Source of the DNA: Diorhabda sublineata
Taxonomy: Eukaryota > Arthropoda > Insecta > Coleoptera > Chrysomelidae
Direction: 5' to 3'
NCBI RefSeq assembly: GCF_026230105.1
Contig: NC_079474.1
Coordinates: 40,810,294-40,874,293 of the forward strand
DNA: 64,000 nt
A model generated the notes under the pieces. It saw nothing but the letters and a program-made list of their open reading frames with translations. It was not told the DNA's origin and searched no databases. Positions 33,655-44,513 of the stretch are shown here, one piece after another. Both the position numbers and the translations under genes were made by a program. How positions within the stretch are numbered: position 1 is the first letter of the stretch; each line of letters begins with the position of its first letter.

Positions 33655-33770
33655 TGGTACACTCTACCTTCAGTGCCTATGATGACGATAACTTGGTTAT
33701 CGAAACGTGCGTGCAACAGTATAATTGTAAGTGTTGCTGTAGTAAACGGTGTGTTCAATATTAGGTTACT
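33655..33770 (+). mobile_element. PLE-associated terminal segment with perfect hairpin
   Basis: Homologous to the reverse complement of 21496-21600. ATGATGA is followed by CGATAAC-TTG-GTTATCG (33686-33702, a perfect 7-bp stem) and AAACGTGCGTG. The stem is conserved between the two copies while the loop varies, which suggests an RNA structure. No GIY-YIG coding sequence is visible upstream here, so only the end of an element remains. Confidence 0.62.
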
Positions 33771-34840
33771 CCTTTCATAATGAACGTCTAGTGAATGGAA
33801 AATGGTAAATTTCCAAGATGGAAGAAAGTATATTGCGAGTTCACCATTAATAACATGATGATAATGGATAATTTTATAAACTAAATAATTCTTATCCGAA
33901 TATATTTTCCAACCTTTCAAAATGAGTGGCTACAAAATAAAAGTTTTAATCTTCTAAAAGTTAATTGTCAATTTGAGGTTTATAGAGAGGACCTTAAAGC
34001 TAGATTTATCAACAATTACGTACGAGGCCGCGATGACGCTATTTTTTGACTTTCCTTTGTCGCTGGGGATTCAATTGGTTTGTCCTGTTTGGACCAATCC
34101 GTACTGGAATCCTTCTAATGATATTATAAACTTTGTTCTTCAAGTTGAATGGAATTCGTAGTTTTGGATAATTTGCAAGAGCAATGCAACAATTTCCTCA
34201 CATTGTATACATTCCAAATAGCTCCGGAATACTAATATCTTTTCGGTCCTGATTAGTAAAATTTGAGATTAAAACTAACACCGAGGTACGCCATACCAGG
34301 AAAATGAATAGAAAATGGTTGGTCGTTATTGATGGTGCGCATACATGGTCATATGACAGGATATCTGTTTTCATTAGCTGGGCGCTGAAAGGCTAGCGTC
34401 GAAAAAACAAAATTGGCGCGAACTCACCGCGAACTTGAACGCGAGCGCTGGAGTTTGCAGTTTGTTAGATTCATGTTGAAGACGAATTACGACGTCAGTG
34501 CGGGCTCGAGAATAATAGTTTATAAATTATAAATAAAGTATCTGATAGATTTCTGTATATGAATATTGTATATTGCAAATGGTGCAGTAAATAGTAACCG
34601 AATCTCACCAAAAAATAATAGTTTGCTGAAGTGATAAATAAATTATATAATTTAACTATTAACTATTTCGGTGATAATCAAAATATTATGATATTTTTAT
34701 CAAAGGATAACGCATATAAAAATGTTAAAAGGTTTAAGAAGTGAAACGTTTCAGGAATTTGAAATGAATAATTCAAATCTAAAAATGTGTTGGGGCTTGA
34801 TGTGTTGTTAGTTTTAAAATTTCCGTTTTTCCAAGATCAA
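33771..34840. other. Intronic sequence with a CpG-rich patch at 34380-34510
   Basis: The patch (for example GAACTTGAACGCGAGCGCTG) contrasts with the AT-rich surroundings and is followed by AATAAAGT at about 34531. It could be a piece of an LTR or another transposon end. No partner copy was found in this window. Confidence 0.4.
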
Positions 34841-34847
34841 AATTAGA

Positions 34848-34989
34848 CCACGGCTTTTTCCGTGGAGGGTGGTGATTTTGGATCAAATGGTAAGATTTAG
34901 AGATACGAAACAAAGTTTCATTCTGATCTGTTTCTATAAAAATGTCCAGGCTTATAAGGTTAAAATAATGGCCACGGATTTTTCCGCGG
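34848..34989. repeat. Two related short hairpins 124 bp apart
   Basis: CCACGG-CTTTTT-CCGTGG at 34848-34865 is a perfect 6-bp stem. CCACGG-ATTTTT-CCGCGG at 34972-34989 is the same stem with one G-U-type change. Flanks are weakly alike, suggesting a decayed ~124-bp tandem unit. Confidence 0.55.
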
Positions 34990-35941
34990 AAGGTGCCAAT
35001 AACAGCACCGATTTTATAAAGTAAATACTCTCAATTTTTTTTAATACATATGAAAAGTATGCGATTCATCTTTTTTGTTAACAATAATCCATGAAAAATT
35101 TGTGAGTCTATTAATATTTCATTATAAATTCAAAATTATATATTTTTAGTATGCTTCGGACCTAAATATTTTTTTGCCACAGCAAGGAAATGATTTTATA
35201 GGCAATGTCTGAAAAATTTAAAAATGTACCTCGTAGTGGAATAAAATTTCTGGACCTCAATTCTTCTGGGCATCGGCCAGAAACTATTGCTTTTGCTACT
35301 AAATATACAATGTACCGTTTATATACGATTTTATTCATGATGTAGAATTTTAAAGTAAGTTGGTAAAGACTTTTTTCCTTTTCTCTAACTGTAATTCCTA
35401 TTCACCACTGCGAAATCTCACAATCTCCCACCGTTTTCAATAGAAAGAATGAGAAAATGGGATGCAATGAGATGGATTCAAGATCCTTACACAAAAATAT
35501 ATCCTTTGTGCCTGGATGGCTTGCTTAGAAATTGAAACTCTCTTATTTATTTGAATTTGATCTTAAGGATACTTCTCTCTGGGCTAAGCCGGTGTATTTG
35601 ATTTGTTCCTTCTTGAAATGATGATTATTTACTTCAATGTCGCTAGTCTTTTACGTGGCATAGATTTATTGGATTTTTAGATTACCTTCAACATTCTCAA
35701 GATACTGTGTCATAACGAAGAATATTTGACAAATTCGTACCAATTCTATTGAACATTGCATATTTTTCAGAATTGAAATTATTTTGATGTTTCATTTTCC
35801 ACATTTTTAATAATTGCAAAAATCATATACGAATAAAAATCTTGTATTGCAAAGCTATTCCTAATTATGTAATTATGGATATATCTGATTAAGAATTAAA
35901 CAAACGGTTACCGCTTGTCATAGTTTTTTTAATGATATATA
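34990..35941. other. Intronic sequence, nothing recognised
   Basis: No motif was found on either strand. Confidence 0.4.
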
Positions 35942-36307
35942 CGAGGGCTGCTACTAAAGTTTTGAGATAGACAAATAAAAACAAATATTTATAATTGGAT
36001 ATGACTTTATTGTTTTGCAAAATATTCTCCACAAAGATAAATACACTTTTGAATGCCTTTGCATCAATTATTACAGTTGAGGTATCTACAAAACATAATA
36101 TGTGATTTCAACACATCAACCGCTTCTTCTTTGACAGCCATATATTGCCATATAATGCTTCATCACCAGAAGTTGCAGCAAGTTGATCGACACATTCGCG
36201 TTCTAGGAACGTTCACCATTAAAAATGTCAAACTTCATGATGGTAATGTCAGATTTGACATATTCACATCTGTGTTGCCATATCTTAAAACTTAGTAGCA
36301 ACTCTCG
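35942..36307 (-). mobile_element. 366-bp internally deleted mariner (MITE) with TIRs and TA target duplication
   Basis: The left end CGAGGGCTGCTACTAAAGTT and the right end, reverse-complemented as CGAGAGTTGCTACTAAGTTT, are imperfect TIRs. TA dinucleotides flank both (35940-35941 and 36308-36309), the mariner target duplication. The interior is homologous to both ends of the longer relic at 44514-45468: the AATATGTGATTTCAACACAT segment from the transposase C-terminus and the AGTTGATCGACACATTCGCG segment from its 5' part. So it arose by internal deletion of a mariner of that family. The strand given is the transposase reading direction. Confidence 0.85.
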
Positions 36308-37289
36308 TATGTTTTATATTTTCGGTCATTGATTATCAGTTTTTTAGAATAGCTAGATGAAAATTTCTAGTATATTTTGATCTCTTTTGTGCCAGTTAGA
36401 ATAGGTTCATGTTCAAATATACATTCTTTAATAGTGAATTTTCATGAATGAAGGTCCTCAATGTTTGTAAAAAAATTCTCCATTCAAGAGATAATTTTGA
36501 ATTTTCTAAAATATTCAACGAAAAATTATTTTCTTGTAATGGTTATCAGATTTATTATAGTTATAGTGTTCACATAATTTCATAGATTATATTTAGTTAA
36601 CATCATCATTCACTATGAATTTAAATACCCACCGTTTGTATTAACGAGTAAATCTCTGGGGAAGTATTATTATCAAAGGGAGCTTTACAACACAACTACA
36701 CGTTAATATTATAACTATGGATATCATATATGGCGAGAATAAAACATTTAAATTATGTAAATGGAATCCTCCATCAAACAGAAACTCTTGACAGGGATAC
36801 ACATTATGTAAAGTAGTTTCTATTGATCTTAACATCCGAAATTACCGCTCTGACCTGGATTATAACGCTGAATTTATGTTAAGAACCTTAACAGTTAATT
36901 CTGATTATTATTTCGATTCAATCAGTAGATTCTCATTAGCATGTAGATTTTGAGTTAAATACTTGGAAAATACGTAAAATTGGATTAACCCGAAAGATTA
37001 TCTTTCATAGAGAAACGAAGTTCCACAACATGTTAATCGTGAATTCTGTATCAGAGAGATTGTCTTAATTTTGTTTCATGTGACGTACATACTTTTTTTC
37101 ATACTGTACTGTGAAGTAGATTTGAGTCCGGAAAATGGCACTTTACGGTATCCTTGTACTTTACTGTACTCTTAAATTCTATCAATCTTGTTTGAACCAG
37201 AAACTTTTATTGTAGGAATTACTGAATGTACTTTCAATAATGCTGCTGGAAGATGTGTGGCTTTGGTTTGTACACTTGTACAAAAGTTT
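36308..37289. other. Intronic sequence, nothing recognised
   Basis: No motif was found on either strand. Confidence 0.4.
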
Positions 37290-37865
37290 CATCCCCTTGT
37301 ATCATTCTTGCTATTTTCCTTTTGTTCTCGATGTATTATTTCCCATATTTTTCAGATACACTGATGAACTCTTCCATCAACCATGCCGTTTTAAAACACT
37401 GATATTAGCCTCAGCGTTGGCCTTCTAAAGCAATGACCGGTCTACTTTTCTGGATGCTCAATATTCAACAATTATATTAGGTGCCCCGCCGACGGTTTGT
37501 ATTCCAGCTCTTTGACCTACGCATTTTCCTTGTCTGTAATCTATCAAAAGAGCTTTTAGTGAAAGGTGTTTAAGCAAATTTTTATATTTTTTGAACACAT
37601 CCTAATATTGCACCGCATTGCTGTTGATCACAGTAAAAATCCGTCGAACATGTGTTTTTGTGTGATTAATACGAACCACTATTTGAGAATCGGTATCCTC
37701 TACATCGTCTACTTCTAAATTATAAATGTCTTCTCTTCGACAACCTCCGAGAATGCCAATAAATACAATAACTTTTACCAGTAAATGGTCTTTGTCTGGG
37801 GAGCCCCTCATAAATGTTTCAACTTCTTTCTTTATCAGCATCTTCGACTGGTTTGGATGATAGTC
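37290..37865 (-). pseudogene. Crypton-like tyrosine recombinase, copy 2
   Basis: Minus-strand blocks in order: KMLIKKEVETFMRGSPDKDH, then VIVFIGILGGCRREDIYNLE (catalytic Arg in G-x-C/L-R-R-x-E/D), INHTKTHVRRIFTVI (beta-hairpin Lys region), IDYRQGKCVGQRAGIQTVGG, TGHCFRRPTLR (H-x-x-R box, plus coordinates about 37410-37441) and SVLKRHGWWKSSSVSEKYGE-like sequence followed by YIENKRKIA, which holds the H/K-x-x-x-W region and a candidate catalytic Tyr. It is more complete at the C-terminus than copy 1 but lacks the N-terminal domain. Frameshifts lie after FTVI and around the H-x-x-R box. The sequence is clearly related to copy 1 (ALRREEL against GCRREDI; SGHTFRR against TGHCFRR). Confidence 0.82.
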
Positions 37866-39425
37866 TACACTACACTAACAGGAAATGTTGACATTAACTA
37901 TAGTCATTGATTTGACCATCGAGTATATAGATCATAATGAAGAGCTATTTGATGTTTTTGACTTGATTTAAGGTTTGAAGAGAATGCTTCTAAAAAACAA
38001 CTGTTCTTACCACATCAAAAAAATAAACGAAAATCACATTTTCTTAAGAACTTTTTAACTCGTATTTGATACGCCAGGCGCAAAACATAGCATATTCTTT
38101 TTCGTACCTTTTCGTAGACTTAATTGGAATAATTTGCCCGACTGCTTCTGCAATTTCTCAGCAATTTTATTTGATCCATTTTTTCGGAAAATACTCTTTG
38201 TATATAGTGACTTATGTTTATTTTTATTTTTTTAAATAAGAGAATAATCAAAGGCGCTATTTTTCAGTGAAATTTTCAAATATGACATTTCATAATTCAA
38301 TATTTTTATTTTTACTTAAAACCGAAAAAAGTATGAAAAAAACATTACTAACAAAGTTATCATTACGGTACTCTATTAGATATTTTTGACTCGGCTCCTT
38401 CGTCACCTCATCCATAAACATCTATCTCGTACCCGTACTAAATCACTTCCCGGACTTATAACGTAAATATCTATTTTCATATGTTATGAAGTCCTGGGTT
38501 TTCTTCGAAGATTCTCTAGGAACAATTGAGATTGTGATTATACCATAGGTTGTCATACGGGCGGGCAAGAATGTTTGGTCGTTTGTTTTTTGGAAACCAA
38601 TGAACGATCAACTGGTATTATTTCTACATGGTTTCTCTTCTATTTAAAAACTAAGAAAATCCATTAAATGATTCTGTACCTCGCAATTCTGGAAAGTAAT
38701 AGAATTTTTCGGTATAATTTCCATTTTTTTTAGAGATATAAGTAAAATATGTCGTGAGGTTTTTCAGTTTTCTCGTCATTGATTTGAAAGAATAAGAATA
38801 AATTTAACCAATCGAATCAACCTAAAAGTATTAAGTATTTTTTGAACACTCGCACCATCTGATGTTTGTTGATGACGAAAGAAAAGCTAACGTTGGAGGA
38901 TTTTAGTGAAAATATTGATACAGTTTTTCTTCAATGCCTATCTGCTTCAGTCACAAACAAATTGTAGTTATGGAAAATGGGAGTTTTCCAATGTTCATCA
39001 CTTATTTAAGAAAAAAATTGGAGTTAATGAAAGATGTAATAACTTTTGAACCGAACTGTATTTTATACATTCAGTTATATATAGAAACCTGATTAGTAGA
39101 AATTATTTTATTTCTAAAATATTTGCTGTACATATCATTCCAATCCAATCATGTGATCATTCTGCGTATCCTTAATAATGTATTGAAGGTTTACGATTTC
39201 CCTCTTAGACATACTCAATCTAAATCCCCCTTGTGTAGTTTATATTATTATACACCCCCTCTATCTCATATACGCCGTTGTAGTAGTATCTCAATCTTCT
39301 ACAGAACTGGGGTCGCAAATGAATTTGATCTTGGTGGAAGTACTGCAAGATTTTTCTGCTCATATGTAACAAAACTAACTATATTATGAAGACTCCTAAA
39401 GTAATTAGATGAAAACAAACTTGAC
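37866..39425. other. Intronic sequence, nothing recognised
   Basis: About 1.5 kb. I found no further Crypton sequence upstream of copy 2 and no other motif. Confidence 0.4.
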
Positions 39426-39429
39426 TCTC

Positions 39430-39640
39430 AGTCATCGTCAATCCTCATACTTCAACTCCCACAATGCGATGTACATGCCGCTCAAGCAATTGACAGTACG
39501 GACCTCGTCTCCTTTTTACCCTTGCTTTGCCATTACGCAAATCTACGCGTAATAAGGATTTGTTGCTGAAGACGTTAGCCTTTCTCAACACTACTAAAGA
39601 CGATTGCAAGGTAATTTCCAGAAAAAAAAACAAAAGCTGA
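39430..39640 (-). pseudogene. Tc1-like transposase fragment
   Basis: A 62-codon minus frame includes LLRVDLRNGKARVKRRRGPY and QLLERHVHRIVG, similar to the Tc1 block after the first catalytic Asp (S-R-F-x-L-x-x-x-D-G-R-x-R-V-W-R-R-x-G-E-x-Y, then a G-G-x-x-V-M-V-W-G segment). Key Trp residues are lost. It is short, so moderately supported. Confidence 0.5.
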
Positions 39641-40865
39641 AAAACTATAAACTTCTATATCACATAAACCGGCCATTTATCATTTTTGACACCTTATTGA
39701 AACATGTAGTTAAAAAAGTCATTGCTTAATATCATGCCAGCTTAAGGGTGGAACCAGGTGGATATAGTTCGAATGGATAACTCCTTTTCTTCTTCTCATC
39801 TTGTTCACTTCATTCTTGATGATATACTTCAATTTCCTATACTTTTACTTTCTTTCTCTCTTAATTTTTCTATCTGTTATTTTCATTTGTCTTGCTCTTA
39901 GACTGTATCTGACTCTACCGGTAACAAATCATTGTTCCCATAGCGTATACTTGTTCGTTGTAACAGACATACTGTAGTGATATATGACCTCGATATAAAT
40001 TTTATATCCTCAAGTGCTTTAATCGACCCACGTCTGACACGAAACATGTTATACAATTCCAAGTAAAACCATCGAAGACATGCATTATACAGAACACTTT
40101 ATACGTTCGAATCCCTATCGTATTTTCTCTGATGTAGGATCGATAATTTTGCCCTCACAGTTTTTCTCTCTATATTCCACAGTAACCCAATAAGGTACAG
40201 TTTATGTGATATTGAAATCAATGTACAAGAAAGTCTTTTTCTGTAATTGCGACGAACTTTGATGTAAATTAGTCTTCGAATTCTGATATTTGTTTATTTT
40301 ATCACTCAATTGTAGTAAGACAGAAAATATTTATCAACACTCATTTTGAGAAAATTCACGACATCTCGGTGAAATGAAAGGAACACTCACACACAACACT
40401 CGCGATATATTTGGAACAGAATATTGTACAGCTCAAATGTCACATAAGACATTGGGTCACAGTTATAGTCTTCTACTTATCGCTCACTGCTGTATGCGAG
40501 CTTCACAGAATCGATTTGATGACATTGTGCGACACGCTCATTATTTTCGATAAGTGAAGCAGGCATATAGGCAAAAATGCTCAACATGAGGTATAGATCA
40601 TTGTCACATGCTGCTTCAGATAGGAAATTGAGTATAGCAAGCGGCATTGTTTCATGTTGTCTCAATGGAATTGCGTAGTCTCGAGGGGTTTCCGGTTACA
40701 AACCCTCTTGAGCCAGTAAAAAAGGCCCCAGGCTACAGAACTTAAAAAAGGGTGACATACGAGAAAACAAAATAATGTTAAAGAAAATCCCATAAATTTA
40801 ATGTTTACTATGAATCATATTTTACTATTGACCCTATACAATAAAGAGTTAGGCCAGAAAAATGA
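39641..40865. other. Intronic sequence; hairpin at 40680-40712
   Basis: Nothing coding was recognised. CTCGAGGGGTTT and AAACCCTCTTGAG pair imperfectly around an 8-base loop within a GC-richer patch. Confidence 0.4.
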
Positions 40866-41330
40866 AGTTACCCTACAATTGAATCCGGGATACACCGGTG
40901 TTAAGGGTCACAAAATAGTTGACAGATTCGCTAAAGTATGAGCAAACAAACCCTTCATAGGACCTCAACTCTTCTGTGATATGAGCTACAGAACAATACA
41001 AATGCATTGGAAATTAAGGAGATATGGTGAAAACCAATTATTGGGACGACCTACACTAGCTGAGACAGGCAAAGACTCTTCTGGGAAACTATATCTAGAA
41101 TAGATCTGTTTGATGTATCAATTTAAGTATGAACAACCTACGAATACTAACAGGAGTTCTGTCGCCTCAGTAGACACCTGAAAACGCTAGATTTAGAAGC
41201 AAATGCGGCGTGCATAGAGGAGGAAACCTATATCCACATTCTCTCAAAGTGTAAAACACTACGGAACTCCAGAGCACTAGGCCTGGATTCATCCTACAAC
41301 TAATATCTGGTTTTATTGAATAGAAAGACA
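40866..41330 (+). pseudogene. LINE ORF2 fragment: end of RNase H and C-terminal region
   Basis: The frame opens LNPGYTGVKGHKIVDRFAKV, the last RNase H block (V-P-G-H-x-G-x-x-G-N-E-x-A-D-x-L-A; the His before the first Gly is Tyr and the catalytic Asp is retained in VD). NKPFIGPQLFCDMSYRTIQ follows, then a frameshifted QAKTLL-type block and HLKTLDLEANA, and a segment like E-E-E-T-x-x-H-I-L-x-x-C (EEETYIHILSKC). This parallels 5157-5705 and the two could be different copies of one family. Multiple stops. Confidence 0.78.
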
Positions 41331-41918
41331 TTTTGAAATCTCTCAATATGAGTTGACATTATCTAGAGAGGAAGAATAAAGAACTTGTTGCCAAGTATGC
41401 CACAGGTGTCGATTGCAATTGATTGCAATCAACAGGGAAATAACATAAAATTGACCAGACTATCATTATTATGCATGAACCTCTACTAGGCTGAAGATCG
41501 GAAAATATGGAAAGGCAATGGATGAGGATTTTTCCATCTCCTTACTTTTTGCACTTTTTTATTTGTTTTTCTTTATCAAAATACACAAGAAATAATTTTT
41601 CCTACGTTCTTAGATTTCAAAAATATTTAGCAGGCATCAATAAACTCATTCGTAGTTTCTAAATTTTTATAATCGAAAGTATGTTCTTTAGACATTCCAT
41701 AGATTGTTGTGGCAGTTTTATTTTTTTTATCGATTTAATCGAATTAATTAACATAAGAACGAACATGCTGTCAATGATAAAAAAGTCCTAAAAAATTTGA
41801 CTCAAATCTATATCAATAATGCAACTAAGAATAATTCAATTGAATGGCTGCTATATATTTTCGAAATTCAACAACTAAGGAAAAGGAAACGTTGAATAGC
41901 TTTGAAAAAAATATAAAT
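41331..41918. other. Last 0.6 kb of the intron upstream of the Rbp6-like exon
   Basis: It contains no recognised repeat apart from the LINE end at its left border. A branch-point candidate cannot be picked out with confidence. Confidence 0.4.
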
Positions 41919-41939
41919 CTTGTTCTATTTTCGTTACAG
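41919..41939 (+). promoter_or_regulatory. 3' splice site (polypyrimidine tract and AG acceptor)
   Basis: A T-rich tract ending in TTTTCGTTACAG lies directly before the Rbp6-like exon. The AG at 41938-41939 gives the phase 1 junction expected for the split Glu codon. The next AG, two bases downstream, would also leave the frame decodable but drops conserved bases. Confidence 0.8.
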
Positions 41940-42021
41940 AGAGTCTACGAGAATACTTTAGCAAGTTCGGCGACATAACCGAAGTTATGGTTATGAAAGA
42001 TCCAGCCACAAGAAGATCAAG
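41940..42021 (+). CDS. Rbp6: Internal exon of Musashi-family RNA-binding protein (Rbp6-like), RRM1
   Basis: This 82-bp exon starts with the last two bases of a split codon, then reads SLREYFSKFGDITEVMVMKD, then PATRRS and two bases of an Arg codon. That is helix 1, strand 2 and the following loop of RRM1 in Musashi proteins. In the family the preceding exon carries RNP2 and the next begins RGFGFVTF (RNP1); neither is seen in this window. Rbp6 has ESLREYF and MVMKDPTTRRSR here, whereas insect msi is more diverged, so Rbp6 is preferred. These proteins bind short UAG-containing RNA sites and act in mRNA stability and translation. The exon has a phase 1 start and a phase 2 end, with no stop or frameshift. 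Codon choice is less AT-rich than the surrounding sequence, as expected under coding selection. The Musashi-family call is firm; Rbp6 over msi is an inference from 26 residues. Confidence 0.9.
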
Positions 42022-42027
42022 GTGAGT
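42022..42027 (+). promoter_or_regulatory. 5' splice donor of the Rbp6-like exon
   Basis: The exon ends ...TCAAG and is followed by GTGAGT, a near-perfect U1 match. The split Arg codon (AG|G or AG|A) agrees with the family, where the next residues are R-GFGFVTF. Confidence 0.85.
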
Positions 42028-43095
42028 AATTGAACGTACAAAAAGCAAACTAACTGAAAGTTCCGTGACATCTAATTTGAAATAACTAATTATATTAGTT
42101 GATAGTTTTTTCTGGGTATAACCCTAATAAAATGAAATTAGAACTCTCACAACTCAGGAAATTTATTTTGTATACTCAATTTTTTTGTTGCTGTTTTTTT
42201 TCAAATTGAAATATGAGTGCATTAATATCTCATTTGAAATATTTTAATATTATATATTATAATTACTTCATTTCATTTTTAGCTTCAGAATTTATTAATT
42301 TGAGCTCGCAGATTTTTCATTGTAGAATTTTTCCCTAAATAGATTATATTAATTTCTTAATTTCACTGCATAAGTACTTGCATACAAAGAGAAAACCGTA
42401 TAGTATATGTGCCTAGTTAATTTTTACGCCTTCTAGTTAATTTTGAAGGTAGCACTACGATTTTTGGACCAAATATATATCCAACCTCTGGGAAATTGAC
42501 GCTAGTGATGATAAATTTACTCTTTTTTAATGGTTTTTCTTTAGTATTCCCGTTCGATTTGTTTTTGATTTTAACATGAAACAACAAAATAAATTTGAGA
42601 AGTACTGCTTTACCATTGACAAAATCGCATTTTTTTCGTATTTGAAATAATAGAATAAAATAGAATAAAGTTATTACACGTTTTTTTCAAATAATGTTTA
42701 AATATTCTGAATAATCAGAGCCTATTTTTACTGCTGATTTAATCACCTTTTACAAATATAAAATTGACAGGTTTTGCTTCACATAGTAGGAAATTATACA
42801 CGTGTTGAAAAATAAAATTTTAAAAATATAACTAAGTTTTATTTTGATTTTATAATAACGGCAAAAATATATAGAAATATACTAACCAAGTTACTTTCTA
42901 TTAATGAAAAGCATAAAACTAAGCAAAAAACTGACTAAATAAATAACATTTTCTATCCACGTTTTTCGAATAAGTATAAAATGGAATCACATTTTAATTA
43001 TCAAAAAAAGCTGTGAATAAATATTCAAGTGCTTTATGCTTTTAAATTCCTTGTTCTAATTAATCGTCAAAATCGTCACTTAGTGTAAAGTTTCT
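42028..43095. other. First kilobase of the intron downstream of the Rbp6-like exon
   Basis: Highly AT-rich, with no recognised transposon. It is one of the cleaner stretches of the window, so any intronic regulatory element near the exon would lie here, but I cannot point to one. Confidence 0.4.
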
Positions 43096-43332
43096 CTAAA
43101 ACTGTCTTTGGTTCATAGGCATTTTTCGAACCAACGTTTCTACAATTTTCGTTACTTTAGTTATTGCAACACCTTGGTCATTTTCCTTTACTTCGGTCAT
43201 ATTGTCCAACTTTGCTTTTCGGTTTAAAGTATTTTCCACGTTAACATACTTACAATCAGGTGAAGTTTTGTAAAAAAAATTGCACGACACTTTTAAAAAT
43301 TTTGCAGAAACTATATTTTTAAATAACGGCAT
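43083..43332 (-). CDS. Unassigned 78-codon open frame
   Basis: A minus-strand ATG frame reads MPLFKNIVSAKFLKVSCNFF at the start and KLDNMTEVKENDQGVAITKV later, ending NQRQF. The first part is basic and hydrophobic, like a mitochondrial targeting or membrane segment; the second half is charged and has a non-random look. I do not recognise it, and no splice or promoter evidence supports expression. It may be chance, or a fragment of a retrocopy. Confidence 0.2.
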
Positions 43333-44113
43333 GATGTTTTCAAAATTAAAAAAATCTTACAGTTGTAAAACGAAACAAGATTTTATATGCGGTGTTTCCT
43401 TGGGAAAGTTGGTATAATAGCCGAGTATATTATGAAGGTTCAATATTATATATCAGTTTATTCGGTTCTGCCGTAGATTCAAATATGAGAATATTAACTT
43501 TAGTAAAAAGAGAAAACAGGATTAGTACCACATATAGCGTTCCTCTACTGAAAAATCAAGAAAAATGTCAAAATTGCCAGTTTGTAACTAAGCGTATTTG
43601 CGAAACTAAGAATTTCCGCACACCATTAAAGAAATTTAGAACATTTGTTGTCCTGAAAAGAATTGTTGGAATTGTTCCTCAACTTAGCCGCGTTTTTATG
43701 TGCCGAATCAATAATTAAAAGTTTATATACTTGGATGTAGATTTTTATTTGAAGGTATGTTAATAATTCAAATTGACAATATACAGTCATTCATATTATC
43801 AAAATTCAAGTAAGGAATAATATGGATCGCATTCCTGACAGAATTGCGAATAATAAATCTGGAAACCCATTAACCAAAAATTTATGCTCTTTCAGACTTC
43901 ATCCAATTTGTTTGAGATAGCATGGTAACTTTTTTTACTTATCTACTCTTTACGCCGTCTTAAGTTTTTATGCTATTTTTTTTATTAACTTTTATGAACA
44001 ATTTTAAAATTCTCCGAGAGATTCAGTTGCCTAATCTACTAAACAATGATTGATAACAAAAGAAGGAGCGCTTCAGTTAGTTTGACTTTTTCCTTTAACA
44101 TTCCCGTACCTAC
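43333..44113. other. Intronic sequence, nothing recognised
   Basis: A GTG-initiated 108-codon + frame at 43392-43718 has no domain and is probably chance. Confidence 0.4.
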
Positions 44114-44183
44114 CGTTTCTATCAATCCCTTTTGACGTATGAACCATCTGCCGAATTCGAACTTATATTAAAATTGACCGTCA
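44114..44183. repeat. Short dispersed repeat, copy 1 (partner at 46418-46485)
   Basis: Both share ATCAATCC, TTCTGACGTATG or TTTTGACGTATG, and ATTCGRACTTATAT in the same order and orientation over about 70 bp. The two sites lie on either side of the mariner relic at 44514-45468. The family is not recognised. Confidence 0.5.
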
Positions 44184-44513
44184 CTTACAAACTTGTTTTG
44201 GCTACTTCAACTTTTATCTACTTTTGAAGAGTAATAAAATTAATTTCGAATAAAATTGTTTGGAAATGTTACTAAAATTTACTACTGGATGGAACATATG
44301 TATCAAAACTTTTGGAAAAGTTGAAATCACGCTTCAAAGAACTAATACAAAGTTTTTGTGTTACCAGAATTTTATAAAATCATTATATTATGTGACAATG
44401 TTTTTGAAAATTTCCTTTAAAACAAAAATAACACTGTTTATTTTAATTTATTTGATATTGTTCTTTCTCAATTCAATATCTGTTTTCTATAAAAATTACA
44501 ACTTGTTATCTTA

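Noticed and set aside
43392..43718. 108-codon + strand frame
   Set aside because: Starts with GTG rather than ATG, no domain, no splice or repeat support.
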